NCBI GenBank assembly: GCA_964605385.1 | Contig: CAZSCK010000088.1 | Span: forward strand, 1-10,189 | Source of the DNA: JAGLTQ01 sp964605385 | GTDB lineage: Bacteria > Pseudomonadota > Gammaproteobacteria > UBA6429 > Thiohalophilaceae | DNA length: 10,189 bases | Direction of reading: 5' to 3' | In this document: positions 1 to 7,054 of the stretch, one piece after another | How positions within the stretch are numbered: the first letter of the stretch is position 1 | How the letters are laid out: each line of letters opens with the position of its first letter | Translations under genes and position numbers: made by a program | The notes under the pieces: generated by a model | The model's input: the letters and a program-made list of their open reading frames with translations, nothing else | What the model was told of the DNA's origin: nothing | Database searches by the model: none

Positions 1-222
1 GTTACGCCAGTACTCTTGAGATATCCAGCAATCTTTTAAAATTATTACACCGAATAAAATTAACAAAAGCTCGATGAAAATCGAAACTGGCGTATTCTCC
101 GGGTACTTATAAAAAAAGATAAATGGACCTAAAGCCATTATAAAATAGCCTAAAATTTTCAAGCTAGCTATCTGTTTCAATGGAAACGGCTTGTAATGAC
201 GAATTTTTTTACTTATTCCCAT
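1..222 (-). CDS. Small membrane protein of unknown function, 3' end beyond the window
   Basis: An open frame of 74 codons starts at the ATG at 222-220 and runs off the left edge without a stop. An AGGA ribosome binding site (235-232) lies nine bases before the ATG. The N-terminus is short and basic (MGISKKIRHYKPFPLK). Two hydrophobic stretches follow, around residues 22-37 (ILGYFIMALGPFIFFY) and 46-62 (VSIFIELLLILFGVIIL), each long enough for a membrane helix and separated by a short polar loop (KYPENTP). The visible part ends in a Trp-rich polar segment (DCWISQEYWRN). I recognise no family. The region is AT-rich (about 33% GC), like the neighbouring small ORF and unlike the conserved genes to the right. 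The ATG sits one base after a TAA that would end the extended frame of the upstream gene, which suggests the two belong to one transcription unit. The size of the full protein is unknown. Confidence 0.6.
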   Translation of the reverse strand, partial: MGISKKIRHYKPFPLKQIASLKILGYFIMALGPFIFFYKYPENTPVSIFIELLLILFGVIILKDCWISQEYWRN

Positions 223-223
223 T

Positions 224-304
224 TTATTTATTCCTGTATCTAATATCGGTCATTAGTTGCTTATAAGTTGATGGCTGTTTTGGGTCGATAACAGATCCAT
301 TTGA
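224..304 (-). other. In-frame open extension beyond the TGA stop of the upstream small ORF
   Basis: After the TGA at 307-305 the same frame stays open for 26 sense codons and ends at a TAA (226-224), one base before the ATG of the next ORF. The extension reads as ordinary hydrophilic protein (for example GSVIDPKQPSTYKQL). It contains the next gene's AGGA ribosome binding site near its end, as tightly packed operon genes often do. This fits an older, longer gene (about 142 codons) shortened by a nonsense change, or a sequencing error at the TGA. A 26-codon open run by chance is not rare, so this is suggestive only. I see no support for recoding such as selenocysteine insertion. Confidence 0.35.
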
Positions 305-652
305 TCATGGTTTTCTTGCTTCTTTCAAGGCAGTATTTAATTTTTTTCGAATAATATTAATATCATGGTTTCCATTATTTATATATTGGTTAATACATGA
401 TTTGTAAGTTTTTATTTCTTTGTTATATGCTGCAACGTTAATGTTGTATTCAACTATGGCAGAGTTATATTCATCAATATTTTTGAACGATGCAAGTCGG
501 GCAGGTTTCTCTGGTTTTTTAACTTTGTTACCACACTCATGTGATGGGTACTCAAAACTATCTAAATTTGATTCATTGGAAAAACACTGAAACGATATGA
601 GTAAAAATAACAAACTTAGTAATAAACTGAATTTTGTCATCATTCTTTGCAT
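305..652 (-). CDS. Small secreted protein with an Ile/Val-Tyr heptad coiled coil, unknown function
   Basis: This 115-residue ORF starts 5 bases after the mgtE stop. The first ATG (652-650) has no clear ribosome binding site and two more ATGs follow at codons 4 and 5, so the exact start is uncertain. Residues 5-25 look like a signal peptide (basic MTK, then a Leu/Phe-rich core, ending near FQCFS), so the mature protein is probably periplasmic. Cys40 is followed by a Pro/Lys-rich stretch (KVKKPEKPAR). Residues 59-90 then show five perfect heptads with Ile/Val at 59, 66, 73, 80, 87 and Tyr at 62, 69, 76, 83, 90, the pattern of an amphipathic coiled-coil helix. Cys40 and Cys86 could pair as a disulfide. 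GC is about 30%, well below mgtE. The frame is open past the TGA (see 224-304), so this may be a truncated form. I do not recognise the family with confidence. Confidence 0.65.
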   Translation of the reverse strand: MQRMMTKFSLLLSLLFLLISFQCFSNESNLDSFEYPSHECGNKVKKPEKPARLASFKNIDEYNSAIVEYNINVAAYNKEIKTYKSCINQYINNGNHDINIIRKKLNTALKEARKP

Positions 653-657
653 ATTAT

Positions 658-2022
658 TTAAAGTAAATAGATTGTTGCTAAACCTAAGAAAGATAAGAAG
701 CCAACAATATCCGTAACGGTTGTTAAGACTACTGTTCCTGCTAGTGCGGGATCAGCACCATAACGTTTTAATAATAAAGGAATGGATGCACCGGATATGG
801 CGGCAACGATTAGGTTAATAATAATTGCGGCAGCAATAACAAAACCGAGTTGTGTACTTTGGAACCAGAGTCCTGCAACGCAAGCAATAACGATAGCCCA
901 GATAATCCCATTCCAGACACCAATCCACATTTCTTTAAGTAGTAAACGGCGTGAGTTACTTTTTCCTATCTGACCGAGTGCCATGCCACGAATAACGAGG
1001 GTTAATGTTTGACTGCCAGCTATGCCACCCATGCTTGCAACGATAGGCATGAGTACGGCAAGTGCAACCATTTTTTCAATGGTGGCTCCAAATAAACCAA
1101 TCACCCATGATGCAAGAAAGGCAGTAAGGAGGTTAACGCCTAGCCACATTGAACGACGGCGGGTACTGGTGAATACCGGCGCGAACATATCTTCTTCTTC
1201 GTGCAAACCGGCCATGCTCATTAATGAGTGATCGGCTTCATCACGGATAACATCTACAACATCATCAATGGTAATACGGCCTAAGAGATGATTCTCTTCA
1301 TCAACAACGGGTGCTGTGATTAAATCCCTGTGTTCAAATAGATTGGCAACATCACGTGCATGTTTGTTTGCACTAATGCCTTCAATGTTGGTTAACATAA
1401 GTTCTTTAACCAATAAATCAGAATCACTTGTTAGTATAAGGCTTAAAGGTAAAAGTCCGATGTAATGATTTTCCCTATCAACAACAAATAAATTATCAGT
1501 ACCTTTTGGCAGGCTGCCTTTTCCCCGCAGATAACGCAAAACAACATCAAGAGTAATATCTGAACGAATAACGATGGTGTCTAAATCCATCAAACCGCCG
1601 GCAGAATCCTCATCATAGGATAAAACAGATTTTAAGCGGTCACGTTCTTGAGTTTCTAAACTGAGTAGAATTTCCTGAACAACATCCTGCGGCATTTCTG
1701 GAAGAATGTCGGCAAGATCATCGGTATCTAAGGTTTCGGTTGCAGCAACGAGTTCATCTGTTTCCATTTTATTAATGAGTGCCGTACGGGCTTCTTCATT
1801 TAAATGGAGGAGGATTTCGCCATCGGTGTCATCTGGCACATAAGACCAGACTTTTTCACGTTGATTGACGGGGAGAGATTCAAGTAGATGAGCAATTTCT
1901 GCCGGGTGCATTTCACTCAGGAGCTCTACAATTTTTTCAGGCTGATCATCACGTAAGCTGGCACTGATTGTTTCCAGTTGCGTGTTATGCGTATCCTGTT
2001 GTTGTGATGAGCTGCTAGGCAT
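658..2022 (-). CDS. mgtE: Magnesium channel MgtE
   Basis: MgtE is a homodimeric inner-membrane Mg2+ channel whose cytoplasmic domains sense Mg2+ and close the pore. The 454-residue length is normal for the family. A helical N domain covers roughly residues 15-135, including the HPAEIAHLLESL repeat-like motif. A pair of CBS domains spans about 137-262 (AGGLMDLD start; second CBS near 207-262). The membrane domain covers about 291-454 with roughly five helices. It contains the pore-helix region MGGIAGSQ (331-338) and the TTVTDIVGF motif (434-442), whose Asp438 matches the conserved Mg2+-binding aspartate of the family. The ATG at 2022-2020 has a GAGGG ribosome binding site six bases upstream. 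It lies 99 bases after the HPr gene, a gap large enough for its own promoter. It could be read with the PTS genes or separately. A direct link between Mg2+ uptake and the PTS is not shown by the sequence. Confidence 0.95.
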   Translation of the reverse strand: MPSSSSQQQDTHNTQLETISASLRDDQPEKIVELLSEMHPAEIAHLLESLPVNQREKVWSYVPDDTDGEILLHLNEEARTALINKMETDELVAATETLDTDDLADILPEMPQDVVQEILLSLETQERDRLKSVLSYDEDSAGGLMDLDTIVIRSDITLDVVLRYLRGKGSLPKGTDNLFVVDRENHYIGLLPLSLILTSDSDLLVKELMLTNIEGISANKHARDVANLFEHRDLITAPVVDEENHLLGRITIDDVVDVIRDEADHSLMSMAGLHEEEDMFAPVFTSTRRRSMWLGVNLLTAFLASWVIGLFGATIEKMVALAVLMPIVASMGGIAGSQTLTLVIRGMALGQIGKSNSRRLLLKEMWIGVWNGIIWAIVIACVAGLWFQSTQLGFVIAAAIIINLIVAAISGASIPLLLKRYGADPALAGTVVLTTVTDIVGFLSFLGLATIYLL

Positions 2023-2028
2023 AATGAA

Positions 2029-2049
2029 CCCTCAATAATTATTAATGAG
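2029..2049 (-). promoter_or_regulatory. Imperfect palindrome overlapping the mgtE ribosome binding site
   Basis: The 19 bases at 2031-2049 form a near-perfect dyad, CTCA-x-TAAT-x-ATTA-x-TGAG, with 8 of 9 symmetric pairs matching. On the mgtE message it lies just before the start codon and overlaps the ribosome binding site GAGGG (2033-2029). It could be a repressor operator or a weak RNA hairpin that limits access to the start. No known operator consensus is recognised, and AT-rich palindromes also occur by chance. Confidence 0.3.
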
Positions 2050-2121
2050 TGTAATGCCTAAACGGAAAAAAGGGAACTCTATATAAAAGAATAACTTAGA
2101 TGGAATTTAGAGAGAAAATAT

Positions 2122-2391
2122 TTATTCTGATTCACCAAAGCGGTTTTCAATAAGCTCTAATAAAGATTGCATAGCTTGCTTTTCATCAGCACCATCAATA
2201 ATGAGTTCGATTTCTGTACCTTTGGCAGCAGCAAGCATCATTATGCCCATGATACTTTTGCCATTAACATTTTTATTCTTCTGTTTTACATAAATTTCAG
2301 AATCAAAAAGGGAGGCTTGGGTAACAAATTTTGCAGCGGCTCTGGCATGTAAGCCGAGTTTATTTACGATAGTTGTTGTTTGTTGTAACAC
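2122..2391 (-). CDS. ptsH: Phosphocarrier protein HPr
   Basis: HPr is the small cytoplasmic phosphocarrier of the PTS. The 89-residue length is typical. His15 lies in the active-site motif NKLGLHARAAAKF (10-22) and would carry phosphate from enzyme I to EIIA proteins. Ser46 lies in NGKSIMGIMML (43-53), the site phosphorylated by HPr kinase; the hprK gene lies four genes away in the same direction. The start is GTG (2391-2389). The same frame has a TAA a few codons upstream and no other start codon between, so GTG is the only standard choice. Its ribosome binding site is weak (AAAGAAA about nine bases away). It lies 68 bases after the EIIA gene. No enzyme I gene follows; the next gene is mgtE. 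It could equally be named npr, but Ser46 and the partner HprK argue for a classical HPr. Confidence 0.93.
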   Translation of the reverse strand: MLQQTTTIVNKLGLHARAAAKFVTQASLFDSEIYVKQKNKNVNGKSIMGIMMLAAAKGTEIELIIDGADEKQAMQSLLELIENRFGESE

Positions 2392-2459
2392 GTTGATAGT
2401 TTCTTTATATTATTTTTAGTCGTTCTTAATTTTTTACTGTTTTTACTTCTCAGCTATTC

Positions 2460-2843
2460 TTACTTTTCTACAATGATAACACCAGTTTGACCTGCGCTAA
2501 CGGCTTTATTAGCCAGTTTATCCAACGATAGTTTTGGATAGTTCATTATTCGTACCAGCATGGGTAAATTTACTCCAGTAACAATGGTGATATTTTCAGC
2601 TGCCAGTTTGGTTGCGATATTGCTTGGAGTTGAACCGTACATATCGGTAATGACCAAAACCCCATTGGCTTGATTTAATTTTTCTAAATGTTTCTGTGCT
2701 TGCTGGAAGCGTTCTTCAGGATCACAGTTTTGTGATACGGGAAGAATTTTATAGGGCAGGGGACAGCTACCTAATACTGAGATTGCCGCATCAAAAAGTG
2801 CGCCTCCCACATTATTGTGTGTAATAACCAATAAGCCGACCAT
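2460..2843 (-). CDS. PTS EIIA component, mannose/fructose (ManX-like) family
   Basis: This 127-residue single-domain protein matches the EIIA-Man fold. The N-terminal strand leads into VITHNNVGGAL (6-16), where His9 is the expected phospho-acceptor. TDMYGSTPSNIA (66-77) and GVNLPML (90-96) are the other family motifs. It would accept phosphate from HPr-His15. It is a lone A domain with no EIIB, EIIC or EIID nearby, as in the incomplete regulatory PTS known from several Proteobacteria, so a regulatory role is more likely than sugar uptake. Its ATG overlaps the rapZ stop in a TAATG junction (2845-2841), with AGGG about ten bases upstream, so translation is probably coupled to rapZ. Confidence 0.88.
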   Translation of the reverse strand: MVGLLVITHNNVGGALFDAAISVLGSCPLPYKILPVSQNCDPEERFQQAQKHLEKLNQANGVLVITDMYGSTPSNIATKLAAENITIVTGVNLPMLVRIMNYPKLSLDKLANKAVSAGQTGVIIVEK

Positions 2844-3691
2844 TATGAAATTTCCCTGTGCCTTGAAAGGACGTTATTGTGTTTATTATTAATTGCTTTG
2901 GCAAGCTTATTTACCAGGTAAACAGAACGGTGTTGTCCACCGGTACAGCCGATAGCAATAGTGAGATAGCTTCGGTTGTCTGCTTCAAATCGAGGTAGCC
3001 ATTTATCCATAAAATTCATAATATCATCAAACATTTCTTTTACTTCTTTGTTCTCATCCAGATAGTTAATTACTGCATCATCAAATCCGGTTAAAGCTCT
3101 TAGTTCAGGAACCCAATGTGGATTGGGCAGGCATCGGGTATCAAAAACAAAATCTGCATTTGTCGGCATGCCATGTTTAAAACCAAAAGATTCAAACATG
3201 ATCGAGATACTTTGATTATCGGCCTGTTTAACCCGGGCTTTAATCAAATCCCGTAATTGGTGCACATTTGTTGCGCTGGTATCAATGCGTAAGTCTGCTT
3301 TCGATGAAATAGGTTCGAGTAAAAAACGTTCCTGAATAATGGCTTCATTGAGAGGTACTTCTGGATTACTAAGTGGGTGCTTGCGGCGGGTTTCACTAAA
3401 ACGCTTTATTAATGCGGCATCACTGGCTTCAAGAAAAAATATTTCGCAATCAATATTATTTTTTTCGAGCTGTTTGATTTGTTTGGGGAAATGTTCGAGT
3501 TCAGCGGTAACATTCCTGGCATCAATACCAATGGCCACATATTCATGTTTTGCCGAGATGATTTCTTTTGTTAGCGCTTTAAACATATTGATAGGTAAAT
3601 TATCAATACAGTAATACTCCAGGTCTTCCAGTACCTGTAATGCAATACTTTTACCTGAGCCAGATAAGCCGCTAACGATAACCAGTTTCAT
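2843..3691 (-). CDS. rapZ: RNase adapter RapZ (YvcJ-like P-loop protein)
   Basis: RapZ is a P-loop protein. In E. coli it binds glucosamine-6-phosphate and presents the small RNA GlmZ to RNase E, so controlling amino-sugar synthesis for the cell envelope. The 282-residue length is normal. The Walker A motif GLSGSGKS is at residues 8-15, followed by LEDLEYYCIDNLP (21-33). The IGIDARN segment (54-60) is the second conserved nucleotide-domain motif. The C-terminal domain has FVFDTRCLPNPHW (181-193) and GCTGGQHRSV (249-258 region), the part that binds RNA and sugar phosphate in E. coli. It lies 59 bases after hprK. The start at 3691 has no clear ribosome binding site, only an AT-rich leader. Whether this organism has GlmY/GlmZ RNAs cannot be seen here, so the exact role is inferred from the family. 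Confidence 0.93.
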   Translation of the reverse strand: MKLVIVSGLSGSGKSIALQVLEDLEYYCIDNLPINMFKALTKEIISAKHEYVAIGIDARNVTAELEHFPKQIKQLEKNNIDCEIFFLEASDAALIKRFSETRRKHPLSNPEVPLNEAIIQERFLLEPISSKADLRIDTSATNVHQLRDLIKARVKQADNQSISIMFESFGFKHGMPTNADFVFDTRCLPNPHWVPELRALTGFDDAVINYLDENKEVKEMFDDIMNFMDKWLPRFEADNRSYLTIAIGCTGGQHRSVYLVNKLAKAINNKHNNVLSRHREIS

Positions 3692-3750
3692 ATTTATTTA
3701 TATAATGGATGTTTATTATTTAAGTGTATTGAGCATAGCACAAGAAGTGA

Positions 3751-4698
3751 TTATTCACCGTCGATAAGCTTTTGTTGACGATTAATAAAATCATCTGCTG
3801 CATTATACCCGTTCAAATAGAGTACATGGTTGCGTACTGCAGCCTCAATAATAACTGCAACATTTCGCCCGGGGGCAACAGGGATTTGTACCTCTGGAAT
3901 TTCGACATCCAGAATAGTTTTTTTACGTTGTGATCCACTAATTCGGTCAATTTCCCAGAGTGTGTCATCTGAAATAGTGTCTATATGTACAATGAGTCTT
4001 AGACGTTTGGTTTCAACAATAGAAGCATCACCAAACATTGCACGTACATTTAAAATACCGAGTCCTCTGACTTCTAAAAAATCTTTTAATAAAGCGGGAC
4101 TACGCCCACGAATAGTATCCGGTGCGCTGCGTCTGAATTCGGGGGCATCATCTGCTATGAGTTGATGGCCACGGCTAATAAGTTCAAGCGCAAGTTCACT
4201 TTTACCAATACCACTTGGGCCTGTTAGTAAAACACCAATGCCCATAACTTCCATAAAAACACCGTGTATGATTTTACTATCACCTAATAAGCGACCGAGA
4301 TGATATTGTAATAATTCTGTGAGTTCGTTACTGGCTAAATTGGAATAGAGTAGAGGAGTTCTGGTTTGGTTGGCTGTTTCAATAAATTCGGGATCAATAT
4401 TATTACTGTTTGTCATACCGGCAAAAATAATCATAGCGGGCTCACATTTAAATAAACGTGACATGGCATCTTTATGGGAGTTCTTTTGTAGCTGGGAAAG
4501 ATATTTAACTTCTTCTGGTCCAAGAACCTGAACCTGATTAGGTTTAACCAGATTAAGATAACCCGCTATGGAGACACCCGTTTCTGAACGCTCACATTGT
4601 AATAATCGTTTATCGCCATCCTGGCCCGCTTGCCATAATAATCGCAGTCTTTCGCCATGAGTTTGTATGAAATCGCAAACAGTGAGATTGTTACTCAT
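3751..4698 (-). CDS. hprK: HPr kinase/phosphorylase
   Basis: HprK phosphorylates HPr at Ser46 using ATP or pyrophosphate and removes the phosphate again. The 315-residue length is typical. The N-terminal domain (1-130) is followed by the catalytic domain, with the catalytic-region HGV (145-147), Walker A GPSGIGKS (160-167), the acidic motif IADDAPEF (181-188), and the HprK signature EVRGLGILNVRAMFG (209-223). The C-terminal GRNVAVIIEAAVRN (278-291) matches the family end. Its substrate is encoded four genes on, and Ser46 is present there. The start lies 2 bases after the ptsN stop and has no visible ribosome binding site, so translation is probably coupled. HprK in Gram-negative bacteria usually goes with a PTS lacking permeases and is not known from the equivalent E. 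coli locus. Confidence 0.95.
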   Translation of the reverse strand: MSNNLTVCDFIQTHGERLRLLWQAGQDGDKRLLQCERSETGVSIAGYLNLVKPNQVQVLGPEEVKYLSQLQKNSHKDAMSRLFKCEPAMIIFAGMTNSNNIDPEFIETANQTRTPLLYSNLASNELTELLQYHLGRLLGDSKIIHGVFMEVMGIGVLLTGPSGIGKSELALELISRGHQLIADDAPEFRRSAPDTIRGRSPALLKDFLEVRGLGILNVRAMFGDASIVETKRLRLIVHIDTISDDTLWEIDRISGSQRKKTILDVEIPEVQIPVAPGRNVAVIIEAAVRNHVLYLNGYNAADDFINRQQKLIDGE

Positions 4699-4700
4699 AA

Positions 4701-5162
4701 TTAGTCAGGTTTTTGCCACTGTGTCAGGAGCTGGTAAGTTTCTTCATTGTTGTTGCTTTTGCGTAATTGTTCACGAAAATTTTCATCACTGAACATAGAA
4801 GCAAGTAGTGCGAGAACCTGTAAATGTTCATCGGTTGATTCTTCAGGCACAATAAGTGCGAATAAGGTATCAACAGGCAGGTTATCAATAGTATTGAAAT
4901 CAACGCCTTCATTAAGTTGAATAAAAGCGCCGGTAATTTTTTGACAGTTTTTAATACGGCCATGAGGTATGGCTATACCATACCCCACGCCAGTAGCACC
5001 TAAACGTTCACGAGAAATTAAGCTATCAAAAATATCGCTCGCATCAAGTTGAGTTTGATCCTGAACAAGCAGATTACTTAATTGTTCAAGTGCACGTTTT
5101 TTACTTTTAACATCAATATCGTTTCTTATACGATTAACATCAATGATTTCTGATAATTGCAT
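4701..5162 (-). CDS. ptsN: PTS nitrogen regulatory EIIA (EIIA-Ntr)
   Basis: PtsN is a fructose-type EIIA domain used for regulation, not transport; in other Proteobacteria it affects potassium handling, stress responses and sigma-54 related functions. The 153-residue length is normal. The phosphorylation motif YGIAIPHGRI (61-70) carries the acceptor His67. The preceding RERLGATGVG (51-60) and the later ALIVPEEST segment are typical. The start ATG (5162-5160) has an AAGGAA ribosome binding site about ten bases upstream that overlaps the hpf stop codon. It is followed 2 bases later by hprK. It would be charged through HPr here, or through a nitrogen-PTS EI/NPr pair encoded elsewhere. Confidence 0.94.
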   Translation of the reverse strand: MQLSEIIDVNRIRNDIDVKSKKRALEQLSNLLVQDQTQLDASDIFDSLISRERLGATGVGYGIAIPHGRIKNCQKITGAFIQLNEGVDFNTIDNLPVDTLFALIVPEESTDEHLQVLALLASMFSDENFREQLRKSNNNEETYQLLTQWQKPD

Positions 5163-5176
5163 AAGTTGAGTATTCC

Positions 5177-5518
5177 TTACTCTTCTTCAGTGACAGGTTG
5201 TTGATGTTTAATCTCACTACCTTCCTGGCGATGATGATCTTTGATTTTTTCTTTATGTTTTTTGATTTGACGATCCAGCTTATCGACCATTGAATCAATT
5301 GCTGCATACATATCTTCATTTGTACAATCAGCAAATAAAGTTGCACCATTAATATTAACGGTGGCTTCCGATTTTTGCCGCTGTTTCTCTACACTTAGAA
5401 TTACATGGACATTGTTGACGTGGTCAAAATGTTTTTCGAGACGTTCCAGTTTTTCTGCTACATAAGCTTTTAATGAATCTGTAACCTCTACGTGGTGTCC
5501 AGTAATGTTTAATTGCAT
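5177..5518 (-). CDS. hpf: Ribosome hibernation promoting factor, short form
   Basis: HPF binds the 30S subunit near the decoding centre in stationary phase and helps form inactive ribosome dimers. This 113-residue protein has the full sigma-54 modulation/S30EA domain (MQLNITGHHVEVTDSLKAYV start; EDMYAAIDSMVDKLDRQIKK helix near 68-87). It then has a short charged tail rich in Lys, His, Gln and Glu. It lacks the long C-terminal dimerisation domain of long HPF, so it belongs to the short class, slightly longer than the E. coli form (95 residues). It follows rpoN by 21 bases, the usual order in Gammaproteobacteria, and has the strongest ribosome binding site in the window. Confidence 0.94.
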   Translation of the reverse strand: MQLNITGHHVEVTDSLKAYVAEKLERLEKHFDHVNNVHVILSVEKQRQKSEATVNINGATLFADCTNEDMYAAIDSMVDKLDRQIKKHKEKIKDHHRQEGSEIKHQQPVTEEE

Positions 5519-5523
5519 AGTTT

Positions 5524-5531
5524 TCTCCTTT
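5524..5531 (-). promoter_or_regulatory. Strong Shine-Dalgarno site of hpf
   Basis: The message reads AAAGGAGA here, with AGGAG six bases before the hpf ATG. This near-consensus site stands out because rpoN, hprK, rapZ and lptB have no clear site. It suggests HPF is made in larger amounts than its operon partners. Confidence 0.75.
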
Positions 5532-5539
5532 GCTTGCTG

Positions 5540-7048
5540 TTAAGCGAGACGTTTGCGTTCATTAGACGGTGGAATCGCCAATGACTCTCTATATTTAGCG
5601 ACCGTTCTCCGCGCAACATTAATTCCCTGTTCTTCGAGGATAATGGCTATTTTATTATCGCTCAAAGGTTTTTTGGGCATTTCTGCCGCAACCAGTTTTT
5701 TAATTAATGCGCGAATCGCAGTTGCCGAACATTCTCCTCCACTTGCAGTACTAACGTGGCTGGAAAAGAAATATTTTAATTCAAAGATACCCCGTGGGGT
5801 GTGCATGTATTTTTTTGTTGTTACTCGAGAAATGGTTGATTCATGCATATCAACAGCCTCAGCAATGTCATGCAGAACCAGGGCTTTCATGGCTTCTTCA
5901 CCATGCTCAAGAAATTCTTTTTGTCGTTCAACAATGCAATGTGAAACCTTTAACAATGTTTCATTTCTACTTAATAAGCTTTTAATAAACCAACGCGCTT
6001 CTTGTAGGTGATCTTTCATTGTTGAATTGTCATTACTGTTTCTAACATTTTTAATCATACTGGCGTAAGTTGAATTAATGCGTAACTTGGGAGTTGCATC
6101 TGCATTAAGTTCAACCTTCCATGTATTATTCACTTTTTTAACGGTAACATCAGGAATAATGTATTCTGCTTTATTTACATTTTCCTGTCCGCCCGGGCGA
6201 GGATTCATGCTTTGAATAAGTTGAATCACATCTTTAAGATCATCCTCAGATATTTTTAGCTTACGCATGAGCTGCGGGTATTCACGGTTTGCCAGTAAAT
6301 CAAAATAGCTATCAACTAAGGTAATGGCATATTCACGTAAATCAACATCGTTTGCCTGACGATGAAGCTGGATGGAAATACTTTCACGTAAATTACGCGC
6401 CCCAACACCGGCAGGATCAAAGTTTTGAATTTGTTTTAAAACCGCTTCTACCTCATCAGCTTCAACTTCAACATCAGCAGATAAATCGGCAAGTGAATCT
6501 GTAATTTCTTCGATGCTACTTTGCAAAAAACCATCATCATTGATTTCATCAACAATAACTTCTGCAATTGCAGCATCTATCTCACTGAAAGGTGTCATTT
6601 TTAACTGCCAACGCAAACGGTCATGCAGGCTTTCAGTACTTGATGTGTAGACCTCAGGCTGGTCATCTGCACTATAAGATGTTGATGCAGTTGATTGTGT
6701 GCCAGGTAAAATAGAATCGTAAATATCATCCCATGATGTATCAACGGGTAAGTCGTCCGGCATGGTTTCGGATGCTGCAACATCCGCTGCAGCTTCTATA
6801 TTAGTTTCATTGGTGGATTCAGTTTTTTCGTTTGATAAAGCATCATTGTTTTCGGTCGATGCTGAGGTGTTTTCGCTTTGAGTATTTTCACCTTCCTCAC
6901 CCATTTCCAACATCATGTTGGAATCCAGTGCATCCTGAATTTCTGTATTTAATTCGAGCGTCGACAGTTGTAACAAGCGAATAGCCTGTTGCAGCTGTGG
7001 GGTCATGGTCAAACTTTGACCTAATCGGAATTGGAGTGCTTGTTTCAT
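5540..7048 (-). CDS. rpoN: RNA polymerase sigma-54 factor
   Basis: Sigma-54 directs RNA polymerase to -24/-12 promoters that need an ATP-dependent activator. The 502-residue length is within the family range (E. coli 477). Region I is the Gln/Leu-rich activator-contact segment (1-48, for example LTMTPQLQQAIRLLQ). Region II (about 50-138) is acidic and Ser/Thr-rich, with the conserved DTSWDDIYD patch (103-111). The core-binding domain starts around 140 and contains NFDPAGVGARNL (209-220). The helix-turn-helix lies near 401-429 (MHESTISRVTTKKYMHTPRG). The RpoN box ARRTVAKYRE is at 479-488, so the DNA-binding end is intact. It follows lptB by 106 bases, the longest gap in the right half. No ribosome binding site is visible before the ATG, which is unusual and leaves open coupling or a leaderless transcript. 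Confidence 0.97.
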   Translation of the reverse strand: MKQALQFRLGQSLTMTPQLQQAIRLLQLSTLELNTEIQDALDSNMMLEMGEEGENTQSENTSASTENNDALSNEKTESTNETNIEAAADVAASETMPDDLPVDTSWDDIYDSILPGTQSTASTSYSADDQPEVYTSSTESLHDRLRWQLKMTPFSEIDAAIAEVIVDEINDDGFLQSSIEEITDSLADLSADVEVEADEVEAVLKQIQNFDPAGVGARNLRESISIQLHRQANDVDLREYAITLVDSYFDLLANREYPQLMRKLKISEDDLKDVIQLIQSMNPRPGGQENVNKAEYIIPDVTVKKVNNTWKVELNADATPKLRINSTYASMIKNVRNSNDNSTMKDHLQEARWFIKSLLSRNETLLKVSHCIVERQKEFLEHGEEAMKALVLHDIAEAVDMHESTISRVTTKKYMHTPRGIFELKYFFSSHVSTASGGECSATAIRALIKKLVAAEMPKKPLSDNKIAIILEEQGINVARRTVAKYRESLAIPPSNERKRLA

Positions 7049-7054
7049 ATAGTA

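Noticed and set aside
50..138. Acidic low-complexity part of sigma-54 as an insertion
   Set aside because: These are residue positions in RpoN (roughly bases 6635-6900). An acidic, variable region II is normal for the family, and the DTSWDDIYD patch is recognised in relatives.
305..307. Selenocysteine or programmed readthrough at the TGA of the small ORF
   Set aside because: There is no redox-type context around the codon and no clear hairpin after it; a nonsense change or chance open frame is simpler.
2392..2459. Possible terminator between the EIIA gene and HPr
   Set aside because: The gap is AT-rich with A-runs but has no stem that could form a stable hairpin followed by a U-run.
3339..4165. 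Plus-strand open frames opposite rapZ (3339-3614) and hprK (3830-4165)
   Set aside because: Both lie antisense to fully conserved genes, with no family motifs of their own.
4724..5349. Minus-strand open frames in other frames of ptsN and hpf
   Set aside because: They overlap intact ptsN and hpf in a shifted frame and encode low-complexity sequence without motifs.
5553..6011. 152-codon open frame on the plus strand inside rpoN
   Set aside because: It lies wholly opposite a conserved, intact rpoN, has no recognisable domain, and is explained by the codon pattern of the real gene.
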